This document shows, in pieces, positions 55,935 to 64,000 of a DNA stretch of 64,000 bases. The notes under the pieces were generated by a model. The model was not told the DNA's origin. It did no database searches and saw only the letters and a program-made list of their open reading frames with translations. Within the stretch, counting starts at the first letter, position 1. Every line of letters begins with the position of its first letter. Made by a program: the position numbers and the translations under genes. Origin of the DNA: Mangrovibacterium sp041596335 (GTDB lineage Bacteria; Bacteroidota; Bacteroidia; Bacteroidales; Prolixibacteraceae); assembly GCF_041596335.1 (NCBI RefSeq), contig NZ_JBFHIT010000017.1, forward strand, positions 11,228 through 75,227. Direction: 5' to 3'.

Positions 55935-58577
55935 ATGAAACAACTGATTCTATCTCTACTGCTTTCTCTTTCAATCCTTTCGGCACTTGCAGACCGGCTG
56001 ACATACAGCATCAATGAAAACTGGAATTTCAGGAAAGAGGCTGATTCCGACTGGCAACTTGTGAATATCCCGCATAGCTGGAATACCATCGATGTTCAGG
56101 ATGAAGAAAGTGGTTATTACCGCGGAATGGCGATTTACCAAAGGGAATTGAACCTGGATGCTTCGAATTCAGACAAGCAAATCTATCTGTATTTCGAAGG
56201 AGTCAATCAGGTGGCAGAGTTATTTGTAAACGGCCATTCAGCAGGAAAGCATATTGGCGGATATACCCGGTTTTGCTTCGACATTACCAAATTTTTGCAC
56301 TTTGGAAAACCCAATCAGCTGGAGATCAAAGTGGACAACAGTCATAACGACAACATCCCGCCCTACTCGGCCGATTTTACTTTTTTCGGAGGAATTTACC
56401 GCGATGTTTATCTGGTTGTTACCGACAAAGTGCATGTTTCACTAACTGATCATGCCTCGTCGGGTGTGTACATCGAGACTCCTCGGGTAAACGAACAGCA
56501 GGCTCTGGTAAAAATCACCACTCTTGTCGACAACAAAAGCCAGCAAAGCACATCAATAATTCTTGAAACCAGCATTCTAAACCAATCCGGGGAAAGAGTT
56601 TGGACAACACGAAAAAAACACGCCTTAAATCCGGAAGAACAACAAGAAGTTTTGATTGAAGCGAAGCTTGAAAACCCAATCCTTTGGTCCTTTGAAAATC
56701 CCTGTTTGTACACCGCAAAAACATCAATCCTGGATGCCGAAACAGAAAAACAAATCGATGAAGTAACCAATAATTTTGGCATTCGGTATTTTGAGTTTGA
56801 CCCCGAAAAAGGGTTCTCGTTGAACGGGAAACCGACCAAGTTAATCGGCACAAACCGCCATCAGGATTTTAAAGATCGAGCGAATGCGCTACCCGACGAA
56901 TTTGTGTTACGCGATATGCGCTTGCTTAACGATATGGGGGGCAATTTCCTTCGTGTTTCGCATTATCCGCAAGACCCAACCGTTTTGGAGTATTGCGACC
57001 GAAATGGAATTGCAAGTTCCGTGGAAATCCCGATTGTAAACCGGATTGCTGAAACAGATGAATTTTCCGCCAACTGCCAAACCATGATGACCGAAATGGT
57101 GAAACAGAACTTCAATCATCCGTCGGTTTTGATTTGGGCTTACATGAACGAAGTTCTGCTGCGACTGCCCTATCCCACTTCTGATCCGAATTATCCAACC
57201 TACACATCGAATGTTACCACATTGGCGCTGAGCCTCGAAAACATTGCCCGAAACCTGGATCCACAGCGCTATACGATGATTTCAAACCACGGCGATCTTA
57301 AACGATACCACAATGCCCGACTGACCCAAATTCCGCGCCTTGTTGGCTGGAACCTCTATCAGGGTTGGTATTCCGGAAGAATAAATGATTTCGAGTCAGT
57401 GCTTGAATCGATTCACGAACAGCTGCCCGAAAAAGCTTTGTTTGTCACAGAATTTGGCCCGGGAGTTGATGAACGGATCCGCTCTGAACAACCGGAACGA
57501 TTTGATTTCTCGGTGGAATACGGACAATTAGTTCACGAATTCTACCTTAAAACTATTCAGTCTAAACCGTTCGTTTCGGGAGCAACCATATGGAATCTCA
57601 ACGATTTCTACTCGGAAAGCCGCATTGACGCAACTCCTCATGTCAACAATAAAGGTATCGTAACAACCGACCGAACACCCAAAGACGGATATTGGTTTTA
57701 TAAGGCCAGCCTCTCGTCAGAACCGGTAATTTTTATCGCGTCCAGAGGATTGCAGAACCGGAGTGGTGTCGCAAATAAAACGGAGAACCACAGCAATCAA
57801 TCAATTACAGTTTTCAGCAACCTGCCCCATGCCGAATTCTTTTTGAATGGAAAATCGCTGGGCAACCAAACGTTTACCGACCATGTGGCCAAATGGATCG
57901 TGCCTTTTGCCGATGGCGAAAATCTGCTTGAAGTCGCAGGGTTAAAGGACGGGAAGACGATTAAAGATGTTCAGCGGATAAATTTCAAACTTCTTCCTCA
58001 TTCACTTTCCAATCCCGAATTCAATTTTGAAGATCTTAATGTTAGTTTGGGTGGAAACAGCAGTTTCTTTGAAAAAGATCCGGCCATTGTTTGGCTTTCC
58101 GATCGAAATTGGGAAGAAGGAAGCTGGGGCGCGTTCGGTGGTGCTTTTTACCGCAAGAAAACACGATTTGGCTCTCTTCCAACTTCCGACGCCGATATCA
58201 TGGGTACCGGAGATGATCCAATCTATCAAACGCAGCGTGTTGGTATTGAAGGCTTTCGAGCCGATATTCCGAACGGAACCTATGCCGTAAGCTTGTACTT
58301 TGCGGAACTGGTTTCTCCGGCAGCAAAAGAAATGTCGGTTTATAACTTAGGGAACGACGCTGTGACTGAATTGGCCGAAGAACGTGTTTTCAGCATTGAA
58401 ATTAACAATCAACTCATGGTGAAAAGCTTAAACCTGGCGGCTGATTATGGCGCCGAACGGGCAATTGAGAAAAAATTTATCGTTCGGGCCGAAAACAATC
58501 AGGGAATCAACATTCATTTTATTCCCGAAAAAGGAGAAGCTGTTTTAAATGCCATTCGGATTGCCAGAAAATACTAA
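55935..58577 (+). CDS. GH2 beta-galactosidase-like enzyme with C-terminal malectin-like domain
   Basis: An 880-residue secreted GH2 protein. The sugar-binding domain ('VNIPHSWNTIDVQDEESGYY', 'LYFEGVNQVAELFVNG') is followed by the immunoglobulin-like domain and the barrel. The acid/base Glu is in 'LIWAYMNEVLL' near residue 405, where family members usually read W-S-L-G-N-E, and the nucleophile in 'FVTEFGPG' near 505. 'TIWNLNDFYSESR' closes the barrel. A big-like domain precedes a malectin-type binding domain (about 695-880; 'FRADIPNGTYAVSLYFAEL'). The likely activity is on beta-galactoside or beta-glucuronide ends. It is the last gene of the plus-arm operon; the AraC gene converges 49 bases away. 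Confidence 0.88.
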   Translation: MKQLILSLLLSLSILSALADRLTYSINENWNFRKEADSDWQLVNIPHSWNTIDVQDEESGYYRGMAIYQRELNLDASNSDKQIYLYFEGVNQVAELFVNGHSAGKHIGGYTRFCFDITKFLHFGKPNQLEIKVDNSHNDNIPPYSADFTFFGGIYRDVYLVVTDKVHVSLTDHASSGVYIETPRVNEQQALVKITTLVDNKSQQSTSIILETSILNQSGERVWTTRKKHALNPEEQQEVLIEAKLENPILWSFENPCLYTAKTSILDAETEKQIDEVTNNFGIRYFEFDPEKGFSLNGKPTKLIGTNRHQDFKDRANALPDEFVLRDMRLLNDMGGNFLRVSHYPQDPTVLEYCDRNGIASSVEIPIVNRIAETDEFSANCQTMMTEMVKQNFNHPSVLIWAYMNEVLLRLPYPTSDPNYPTYTSNVTTLALSLENIARNLDPQRYTMISNHGDLKRYHNARLTQIPRLVGWNLYQGWYSGRINDFESVLESIHEQLPEKALFVTEFGPGVDERIRSEQPERFDFSVEYGQLVHEFYLKTIQSKPFVSGATIWNLNDFYSESRIDATPHVNNKGIVTTDRTPKDGYWFYKASLSSEPVIFIASRGLQNRSGVANKTENHSNQSITVFSNLPHAEFFLNGKSLGNQTFTDHVAKWIVPFADGENLLEVAGLKDGKTIKDVQRINFKLLPHSLSNPEFNFEDLNVSLGGNSSFFEKDPAIVWLSDRNWEEGSWGAFGGAFYRKKTRFGSLPTSDADIMGTGDDPIYQTQRVGIEGFRADIPNGTYAVSLYFAELVSPAAKEMSVYNLGNDAVTELAEERVFSIEINNQLMVKSLNLAADYGAERAIEKKFIVRAENNQGINIHFIPEKGEAVLNAIRIARKY

Positions 58578-58626
58578 ATCAACGAACAAATCTCGATTAC
58601 GCATCTCGAACTAAGGCGGGTATCGA

Positions 58627-59532
58627 TCAGTACTTAAATTCTTTTCGGTACATCGCCGGCGAGAGACCTGTTTGCGATTTAAACTCCCTGGAAAAATGAT
58701 ATCGGTTTGCAAAGCCCGATTGAAAAGCGACTTCATCAATGGTTAACGCCGAGTGGTGCAACAGAACACATGCTTTATCAATCCGCTTTTGCCTCACATA
58801 GCGCTGAGGCGATAAGCCCACCTCGTTTCTAAAAAGACGCGTAAAAGCATTGGTCGACAACTTGGCTTGCTCTGCGAGCTGTTCGTTTATAAGCTTATCG
58901 GTTAAATTGTCCTCGATAAAACTCAAAACGTCCAAAATCCTGAAATCTTTCGTCGTGGCATTCCAGCTCGATTCGGGGATCTCCGACAGCAAATCACTTA
59001 TAAGCGATTGAATGGCCAACACCGAAAAGAAATCAAAACGGGTCGCATCAACCGACAGCCGATCGATGATCACACTCAGTTTATAATATAAATGGTCGTT
59101 TATATCGAAGATAAAAATGCCAGGCGCCACATGATCGTATGGCATACCTATATTGAAATGGATGAACAAATGGATGATACTCCCTTTAGCAACCAATTCT
59201 TCTTCGGTTTCCGTTTCTCCAACACGTCCTCCTTCCAGCTCGTATCCGGTATAAGGTATTTTGTTGTTATAAAGTCGTGTCGCAAAGGCTGTGTTAGGTG
59301 CAATTATCACAATTTTATCCTTCGTCAGGGCATATTCAACTCCTTTGTATAAGATATTCGCACCATCCTGCTTATTCCAATAAACACGCCAGTATGGAAA
59401 CGATAATTCCCGGAACTCCCATTTACGGAGCCACCAATAGCGACAACACAACAGCTGCAAATTGTAACTCGGAAAAAGTTGAAGCACGTCTGACGGATCT
59501 CCTTTATCAGGTATTTTAAAAAAGGTGTTCAT
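58627..59532 (-). CDS. AraC-family transcriptional regulator next to the fuc operon
   Basis: A 301-residue regulator from ATG 59532. An in-frame ATG at 59577 exists but would lie upstream of the putative -7 box. The N-terminal half (about 1-190) is a cupin-like sensor ('WEFRELSFPYWRVYWN') and the C-terminal half a double HTH: 'LAEQAKLSTNAFTRLFRNEV' and 'IDEVAFQSGFANRYHFSREF'. Such proteins bind a small sugar and activate neighbouring catabolic genes. It is divergent from fucI across 121 bases, so control of the fuc genes, and possibly of itself, is likely. It is not related to the GntR-type fucose repressor known from Bacteroides. Confidence 0.88.
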   Translation of the reverse strand: MNTFFKIPDKGDPSDVLQLFPSYNLQLLCCRYWWLRKWEFRELSFPYWRVYWNKQDGANILYKGVEYALTKDKIVIIAPNTAFATRLYNNKIPYTGYELEGGRVGETETEEELVAKGSIIHLFIHFNIGMPYDHVAPGIFIFDINDHLYYKLSVIIDRLSVDATRFDFFSVLAIQSLISDLLSEIPESSWNATTKDFRILDVLSFIEDNLTDKLINEQLAEQAKLSTNAFTRLFRNEVGLSPQRYVRQKRIDKACVLLHHSALTIDEVAFQSGFANRYHFSREFKSQTGLSPAMYRKEFKY

Positions 59533-59555
59533 CTGGCCAATGTTTAAATCAGATA

Positions 59556-59586
59556 CAAAAATACTAATTTTCAGCATTTACCGAAA
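59556..59586 (-). promoter_or_regulatory. Putative promoter of the AraC-family gene
   Basis: CAAAAATA (59556-59563) is TATTTTTG on the minus strand, a perfect TAnnTTTG. GAAA (59583-59586) is TTTC, one base off the -33 TTTG, 19 nt further upstream. The predicted transcript would start about 17 nt before ATG 59532, which favours that start. On the plus strand a weaker TAATTTTT (59627-59634) is a possible -7 box for fucI. Confidence 0.5.
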
Positions 59587-59653
59587 GTTCTGGAATTATC
59601 AATTTTACACCGACAATTAGAGAACCTAATTTTTACATAAATAAGACAAAAAA

Positions 59654-61432
59654 ATGGCAAATAGATTAATAGGTGACTTACCTAAGATTGGCATCCGTCC
59701 GGTAATTGATGGACGTGAACGCGGTGTTCGTGAATCGTTGGAAGATCAGGTGATGGCTTTGGCTAAATCAGCTGCAAAGTTAATCGAGGAAAACCTCCGG
59801 TTCCCCAGCGGCGAAAAAGTTGAATGCGTAATTGCAGACACTTGCATTGGTGGTGTTGCCGAAGCTGCAATGTGCGCCAATAAGTTCAGTAAAGAAAACG
59901 TAGGCGTTTCGTTAACCGTAACTCCATGTTGGTGCTACGGAACCGAAGTAATGGATACAGATCCACTGATTCCGAAAGCCGTTTGGGGTTTCAACGGTAC
60001 TGAACGTCCGGGCGCTGTTTACCTGGCTGCCGCTCTGGCCGGTTACACTCAAAAAGGCCTGCCAACATTCGGAATTTATGGTCGCGATGTGCAAGATGCA
60101 GGCGACTTAAACATCCCTCAAGATGTTCAGGAAAAGATTTTACGCTTTGTAAAATCCGGTCTGGCGGTCGCTCAAATGAACGGAAAATCGTATCTGTCAA
60201 TCGGATACAGCTCGATGGGGATCGCAGGTTCTATGGTCGATTCAGACTTCTTTCAAAAGTACCTGGGAATCCGGACTGAATTTGTTGAATCAGTTGAAAT
60301 CCTTCGCCGAATTGATGAAGGCATTTATGATCAGGAAGAATATGCAAAGGCACTGGAGTGGACCAAAGCAAATTGTAAAGAAGGAGTTGATCACAACAAA
60401 CCGCAAAACAAAGTTGATGCAGCCCGCAAACAATATGAGTGGGAAACAGTGGTGAAAATGACCCTGATTTGCCGCGATATGATGATTGGTAATCCGAAGT
60501 TGATTGAAAAAGGATATCGCGAAGAAGGACTTGGCAGAAACGCGATTATGGGTGGATTCCAGGGACAACGTCAATGGACAGACTATAAGCCTAATGCCGA
60601 TTTCACCGAAGCTATTTTAAATTCTTCTTTCGACTGGAATGGCATCCGTCAGTCGTTTGTACTGGCAACCGAAAACGACAGCCTAAACGGCGTGGCCATG
60701 TTATTCGGGCATTTAGTTTCCAATACATCGCAAATATTCTCGGATGTAAGAACATACTGGAGCCCTGAAGCAGTTAAACGCGTAACCGGAAAAGAACTGT
60801 CAGGAAAAGCAAAAGATGGTATCATCCACTTAATTAATTCCGGATCGACCACGTTGGACGCGACTGCCCAGCAACGCGATGCTGAAGGTAATCCGGCAAT
60901 GAAACCATTCTGGGAAATTACCGAAGAAGAAGCACAAAAATGTCTGGACAATACCAAATGGCCACAGGCTGATCGCGAATATTTCCGTGGAGGCGGCTAT
61001 TCTTCTCAATTTAAAACGGCCGGCGAAATGCCTGTTACCATGAGCCGTGTAAACCTGGTAAAAGGACTTGGACCGGTTCTACAAATTGCTGAAGGATGGA
61101 CTGTTGAATTGCCTGAAGATGTACATGCCGTTTTAGATGAACGGACAAATCCGACCTGGCCAACAACCTGGTTTGTACCTCGTACTAACGGAGCTGGCGC
61201 TTTTGAAGATGTTTACAGTGTAATGGCCAACTGGGGAGCTAACCACGGAGCAATTAGTTACGGACACATTGGTGCCGATCTGATTACTCTGGCTGCTATG
61301 TTGCGAATTCCGGTGAGTATGCACAATGTTGACGACTCGAAAGTGTTCAGACCAAGTGCATGGGCTTCGTTTGGTGCCGATAAAGAAGGCTCCGACTACA
61401 AAGCTTGCGCTACTTACGGCCCACTTTATTAA
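59654..61432 (+). CDS. fucI: L-fucose isomerase
   Basis: A 592-residue cytoplasmic enzyme that converts L-fucose to L-fuculose, with activity on D-arabinose as in the family. It matches Escherichia coli FucI (591 residues) closely across its length. Landmarks are 'PKIGIRPVIDGRERGVRESL', 'TVTPCWCYG', 'WGFNGTERPGAVYLAAALA' and 'FQGQRQWTDYKP'. The catalytic Glu and Asp are seen in 'ATENDSLNGVAML' and 'FSDVRTYWSPEA', 24 residues apart as for Glu337 and Asp361 of the E. coli enzyme; the His of 'YGHIGADLITLA' fits the third metal ligand. It is the first gene of the fuc operon and the sugar would come from the two GH29 enzymes. Confidence 0.97.
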   Translation: MANRLIGDLPKIGIRPVIDGRERGVRESLEDQVMALAKSAAKLIEENLRFPSGEKVECVIADTCIGGVAEAAMCANKFSKENVGVSLTVTPCWCYGTEVMDTDPLIPKAVWGFNGTERPGAVYLAAALAGYTQKGLPTFGIYGRDVQDAGDLNIPQDVQEKILRFVKSGLAVAQMNGKSYLSIGYSSMGIAGSMVDSDFFQKYLGIRTEFVESVEILRRIDEGIYDQEEYAKALEWTKANCKEGVDHNKPQNKVDAARKQYEWETVVKMTLICRDMMIGNPKLIEKGYREEGLGRNAIMGGFQGQRQWTDYKPNADFTEAILNSSFDWNGIRQSFVLATENDSLNGVAMLFGHLVSNTSQIFSDVRTYWSPEAVKRVTGKELSGKAKDGIIHLINSGSTTLDATAQQRDAEGNPAMKPFWEITEEEAQKCLDNTKWPQADREYFRGGGYSSQFKTAGEMPVTMSRVNLVKGLGPVLQIAEGWTVELPEDVHAVLDERTNPTWPTTWFVPRTNGAGAFEDVYSVMANWGANHGAISYGHIGADLITLAAMLRIPVSMHNVDDSKVFRPSAWASFGADKEGSDYKACATYGPLY

Positions 61433-61459
61433 AGCACATCCGTACCTTGCTAAACTAAA

Positions 61460-61496
61460 GTTGTCACAAATCTCCTTTCGTGGGATTTGTGGCAAC
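61460..61496 (+). promoter_or_regulatory. Strong hairpin between fucI and fucK
   Basis: GTTGTCACAAATC (61460-61472) and GATTTGTGGCAAC (61484-61496) pair over 13 positions with one U-G wobble and an 11-nt loop, 27 bases after the fucI stop. No T-run follows, so transcription probably continues into fucK. It is likely to stabilise or end the fucI message and lower expression of the distal genes. Confidence 0.65.
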
Positions 61497-61558
61497 TAAA
61501 TACAAATCTGCCGATTCAATTCCTGAAGAAGGTAATCGCCAAAACTGATAAACTTACG

Positions 61559-63037
61559 ATGATACAAAAAGATATTGCAATCGTTTTTGATTGTGGCGCC
61601 ACTAATGTCCGGGTAATCGCCATGAACAAAGCGGGAGAAATTCTCGCTGCTCAGTCTTTTCCTAACGAAACCGACGACGATCCGAACTATCCGGGAGGGC
61701 GTATCTGGGACTTGGAAAAGATGTGGGGAAAACTTTGTCGGGCGGCCCTAAAAGTCACCTCCGAGATTGATACCCAGCGCATAGCGGGTGCTACTGTAAC
61801 CACCTTTGGAGTCGATGGAACCTTCGTTTCAAAGGAAGGCGATCTGCTTTATCCGGTTATTTCGTGGCAATGTGCCAGAACTCAGCCAATCATGGACTCC
61901 ATTGATAAATACATTCCGCTAAACGAGTTATTCCAAATTAGCGGTGTTTATCCCTACCCTTTCAACACCATCAATAAGATGGTCTGGTTCAAGGAAAATC
62001 GCCCCAATATTATTGCCGAAGCAGACCAGTTCTTGTTCATTACCTCTCTCCTAATACATAAACTTACCGGCGAGAAGCGTAACGATAGCACCATGGCCGG
62101 AACTTCCATGATGCTTGATTTGAAAAACCGACAGTTCTCGAACGAAATTCACGATAAACTTGGACTGGACACCACCATTTGGGGATCGCTCGCGGAACCG
62201 GGTGAACAGGCCGGAACAACACACGAAACAGCAAGTCAATCAACCGGAATTCCTCAAGGCATTCCGGTCTACTTTGCCGGACACGACACCCAGTTTGCCA
62301 TTTTTGGATCGGGAGCCGAACTAAACCAACCGGTATTAAGCTCCGGAACATGGGAAATTTTAATGGCTCGAACCAAGCAGTTTAGCGCCACAGAATCGGA
62401 ACTAAGCGAGAATCTGACGACCGAAGCCGACAGCCAACCGGGCATTTTCAACATAGGACAAAACTGGCTCGGATCGGGTGTACTCGAATGGTTCTCACGA
62501 AACTTCTACCCCGATTTAACATCCGATAAACTCTACGAAACAATGATTGCCGACGCGGAACAAATAGCGCCCGGCACACATGGACTAAAAATATCGCCCT
62601 CCTTTTATAAGGAAAATGAAAACTCGGAAGCAGGTATCATTAGCGGACTGACAGTAAACACCTCACGGGCTCAAATTTACAGAGCACTACTCGAAAGTCT
62701 GGCGTTCCGCTTGTTCGATAGCCTTAAATCCCTTCAAAATGCCGGAAATTTTAAAGCGGAACAAATTATTTGCGTCGGCGGTGGTTCAAAAAATAAGCTG
62801 TGGAACCAGATTCGTGCTGATGTTTGTAATCTTCCAATTCACTTAATCGATCAAAAAGAAACCACCGTTTTGGGTGCCGCGCTTTTTGTTTTTGCCGGCA
62901 GCGGATTGTTCAGTTCCGTTGAAGAAGCCCGCAAAAACATCAACTACAGGAGCGAAACAATTACTCCGTCAGAGAATTCAAAAAAGTACCAAGACCTTTA
63001 CCAACAATACCAAAGCTGGACCAAAAAGAACAACTAA
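61559..63037 (+). CDS. fucK: L-fuculokinase
   Basis: A 492-residue FGGY-family kinase that phosphorylates L-fuculose to L-fuculose 1-phosphate. ATG 61559 begins 'MIQKDIAIVFDCGATNVRV', as in E. coli FucK; a frame from 61487 would include the hairpin and is rejected. Shared blocks with FucK include 'TTFGVDG', 'LLYPVISWQCARTQ', 'TMAGTSMMLD', 'GHDTQFAIFGSGAE', 'SSGTWEILMAR' and 'VGGGSKNKLWNQIRAD'. These are more FucK-like than rhamnulokinase-like. No fuculose-1-phosphate aldolase is within the window, so the next step must be encoded elsewhere or beyond the end. Confidence 0.93.
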   Translation: MIQKDIAIVFDCGATNVRVIAMNKAGEILAAQSFPNETDDDPNYPGGRIWDLEKMWGKLCRAALKVTSEIDTQRIAGATVTTFGVDGTFVSKEGDLLYPVISWQCARTQPIMDSIDKYIPLNELFQISGVYPYPFNTINKMVWFKENRPNIIAEADQFLFITSLLIHKLTGEKRNDSTMAGTSMMLDLKNRQFSNEIHDKLGLDTTIWGSLAEPGEQAGTTHETASQSTGIPQGIPVYFAGHDTQFAIFGSGAELNQPVLSSGTWEILMARTKQFSATESELSENLTTEADSQPGIFNIGQNWLGSGVLEWFSRNFYPDLTSDKLYETMIADAEQIAPGTHGLKISPSFYKENENSEAGIISGLTVNTSRAQIYRALLESLAFRLFDSLKSLQNAGNFKAEQIICVGGGSKNKLWNQIRADVCNLPIHLIDQKETTVLGAALFVFAGSGLFSSVEEARKNINYRSETITPSENSKKYQDLYQQYQSWTKKNN

Positions 63038-63058
63038 ATCAACAAACCACTGAGAAAT

Positions 63059-64000
63059 ATGAAATCCGAAAACGAAAAAATTGTCCCCAAAAAATATCTG
63101 TTACCGTTCATCCTCGTAACCAGTCTTTTTGCACTGTGGGGATTTGCAAACGATATTACCAACCCAATGGTTGCTGCATTTAAAACGGTGATGGAAATTT
63201 CCAATGCCAAGGCATCACTCATTCAGTTCGCCTTTTATGGCGGCTATGCCACGATGGCTATTCCGGCTGCCCTTTTTGTGCAGCGCTTCACCTATAAAAA
63301 AGGAATCTTGTTAGGACTGGCCTTGTATGCAGTTGGCGCATTATTGTTTTATCCCGCTGCCAAATACGAAGAGTTTACCTTCTTCTTGTTGTCACTTTAC
63401 ATTCTAACTTTCGGCTTAGCCTTTTTGGAAACTACAGCCAATCCATTCATTCTGTCGTTGGGAAGTGAAAAAACGTCGACCCGCCGTCTGAATCTTGCTC
63501 AGGCATTCAACCCCATGGGTTCGTTACTCGGCATGTTCGTGGCCTCACGGGTTGTTTTGGTAGCGCTGGAATCGGATAAAAGAAATGCTGCCGGGGAATT
63601 GATTTTCCCGATGCTCGACGAAGCAACAAAAGCTGCAATCCGAACCAACGATCTGATGATCATTCGCAATCCATATGTTATTCTCGGCCTGGTTGTTATT
63701 GTCATGTTCGCGATCATTGCAGCAGTTAAAATACCGGTTACCAACCCCGAAAGTAAAATCCATCCCTGGCAGTCGGCCAAACGATTATTTGCCAACAGAA
63801 ACTATCGCGAAGGCGTTCTTGCGCAGATATTTTATGTGGCAGCTCAAATTATGTGCTGGACATTTATCATTCAATATGCCGACAACCTTGGCATTGATAA
63901 AGCAACAGCTCAGTTGTACAACATTGCCGCGATGGGCATCTTCCTGTCGAGTCGTTTTATCAGTACGGCACTGATGAAGTATGTAAATGCCAGACAATTG
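63059..64000 (+). CDS. fucP: L-fucose:H+ symporter, 5' part
   Basis: The window ends inside this gene; 314 residues are visible, starting at ATG 63059, 22 bases after fucK. It is a major-facilitator protein with multiple membrane helices. 'LWGFANDITNPMV' and 'LAFLETTANPFILSLG' correspond to the FucP segments that carry the proton- and sugar-linked Asp and Glu (Asp46 and Glu135 in E. coli), and 'LNLAQAFNPMGSLLG' is a further family block. It would bring L-fucose across the inner membrane. The position after fucI and fucK fits a fucose uptake operon. Confidence 0.93.
   Translation, partial: MKSENEKIVPKKYLLPFILVTSLFALWGFANDITNPMVAAFKTVMEISNAKASLIQFAFYGGYATMAIPAALFVQRFTYKKGILLGLALYAVGALLFYPAAKYEEFTFFLLSLYILTFGLAFLETTANPFILSLGSEKTSTRRLNLAQAFNPMGSLLGMFVASRVVLVALESDKRNAAGELIFPMLDEATKAAIRTNDLMIIRNPYVILGLVVIVMFAIIAAVKIPVTNPESKIHPWQSAKRLFANRNYREGVLAQIFYVAAQIMCWTFIIQYADNLGIDKATAQLYNIAAMGIFLSSRFISTALMKYVNARQL

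Noticed and set aside
1..64000. CRISPR arrays, tRNA or rRNA genes, insertion sequences and attachment sites
   Set aside because: No array of regularly spaced repeats, no tRNA-like cloverleaf, no transposase-like frame and no terminal inverted repeats with target duplications were seen.

Overview
The window looks like chromosomal DNA of a Bacteroidota bacterium specialised in complex polysaccharides. The signs are two susC/susD pairs, two hybrid two-component regulators, many secreted glycoside hydrolases and sulfatases with N-terminal signal or lipoprotein peptides, promoter boxes of the TAnnTTTG type and no clear Shine-Dalgarno sites. The gene content would fit a marine or algal-glycan degrader such as a Marinilabiliales/Prolixibacteraceae relative; that placement is inferred.

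Layout. A gene tail and its terminator occupy 1-180. From 220 to 36130 everything reads on the minus strand. A beta-propeller/LuxR sensor-regulator (220-3087) lies downstream of a metallophosphoesterase, a GH115 and a PI-PLC-like lipoprotein (3300-9189). Next come a fused double esterase, GH78, GH3, GH29, a second GH3 and a GH3 remnant, then GH92, GH28, a compact GH115-like protein, SusD and SusC (9495-31628), and last a hybrid two-component regulator (32063-36130). A second, divergent hybrid regulator (36418-40602) opens the plus-strand arm: a possible 34-aa membrane peptide, SusC, SusD, a sulfatase remnant, sulfatase, agarase-like GH, SGNH esterase, sulfatase, GH29, PhoD-like phosphoesterase, beta-helix protein and GH2 (40783-58577). 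An AraC regulator (58627-59532) is divergent from fucI, fucK and fucP (59654 to the window end).

How it fits together. Each hybrid regulator sits beside one SusC/SusD system. The minus arm carries enzymes for rhamnose, uronic acid, fucose and ester side groups; the plus arm adds desulfation, fucose and galactose removal. The fuc genes would import and isomerise/phosphorylate the L-fucose released by the two GH29 enzymes. A sulfated, fucosylated, uronate-containing polysaccharide is a reasonable target, but the substrate is an inference.

Regulation. Four minus-arm start sites (susC, GH92, GH3, PI-PLC) share one layout: an 8-nt -7-like box, a 21-nt spacer and two repeats 21 bp apart. The plus-arm susC has a different repeat family. 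Strong hairpins without a T-run follow both susD genes and fucI. These elements were found by eye and need a computed check.
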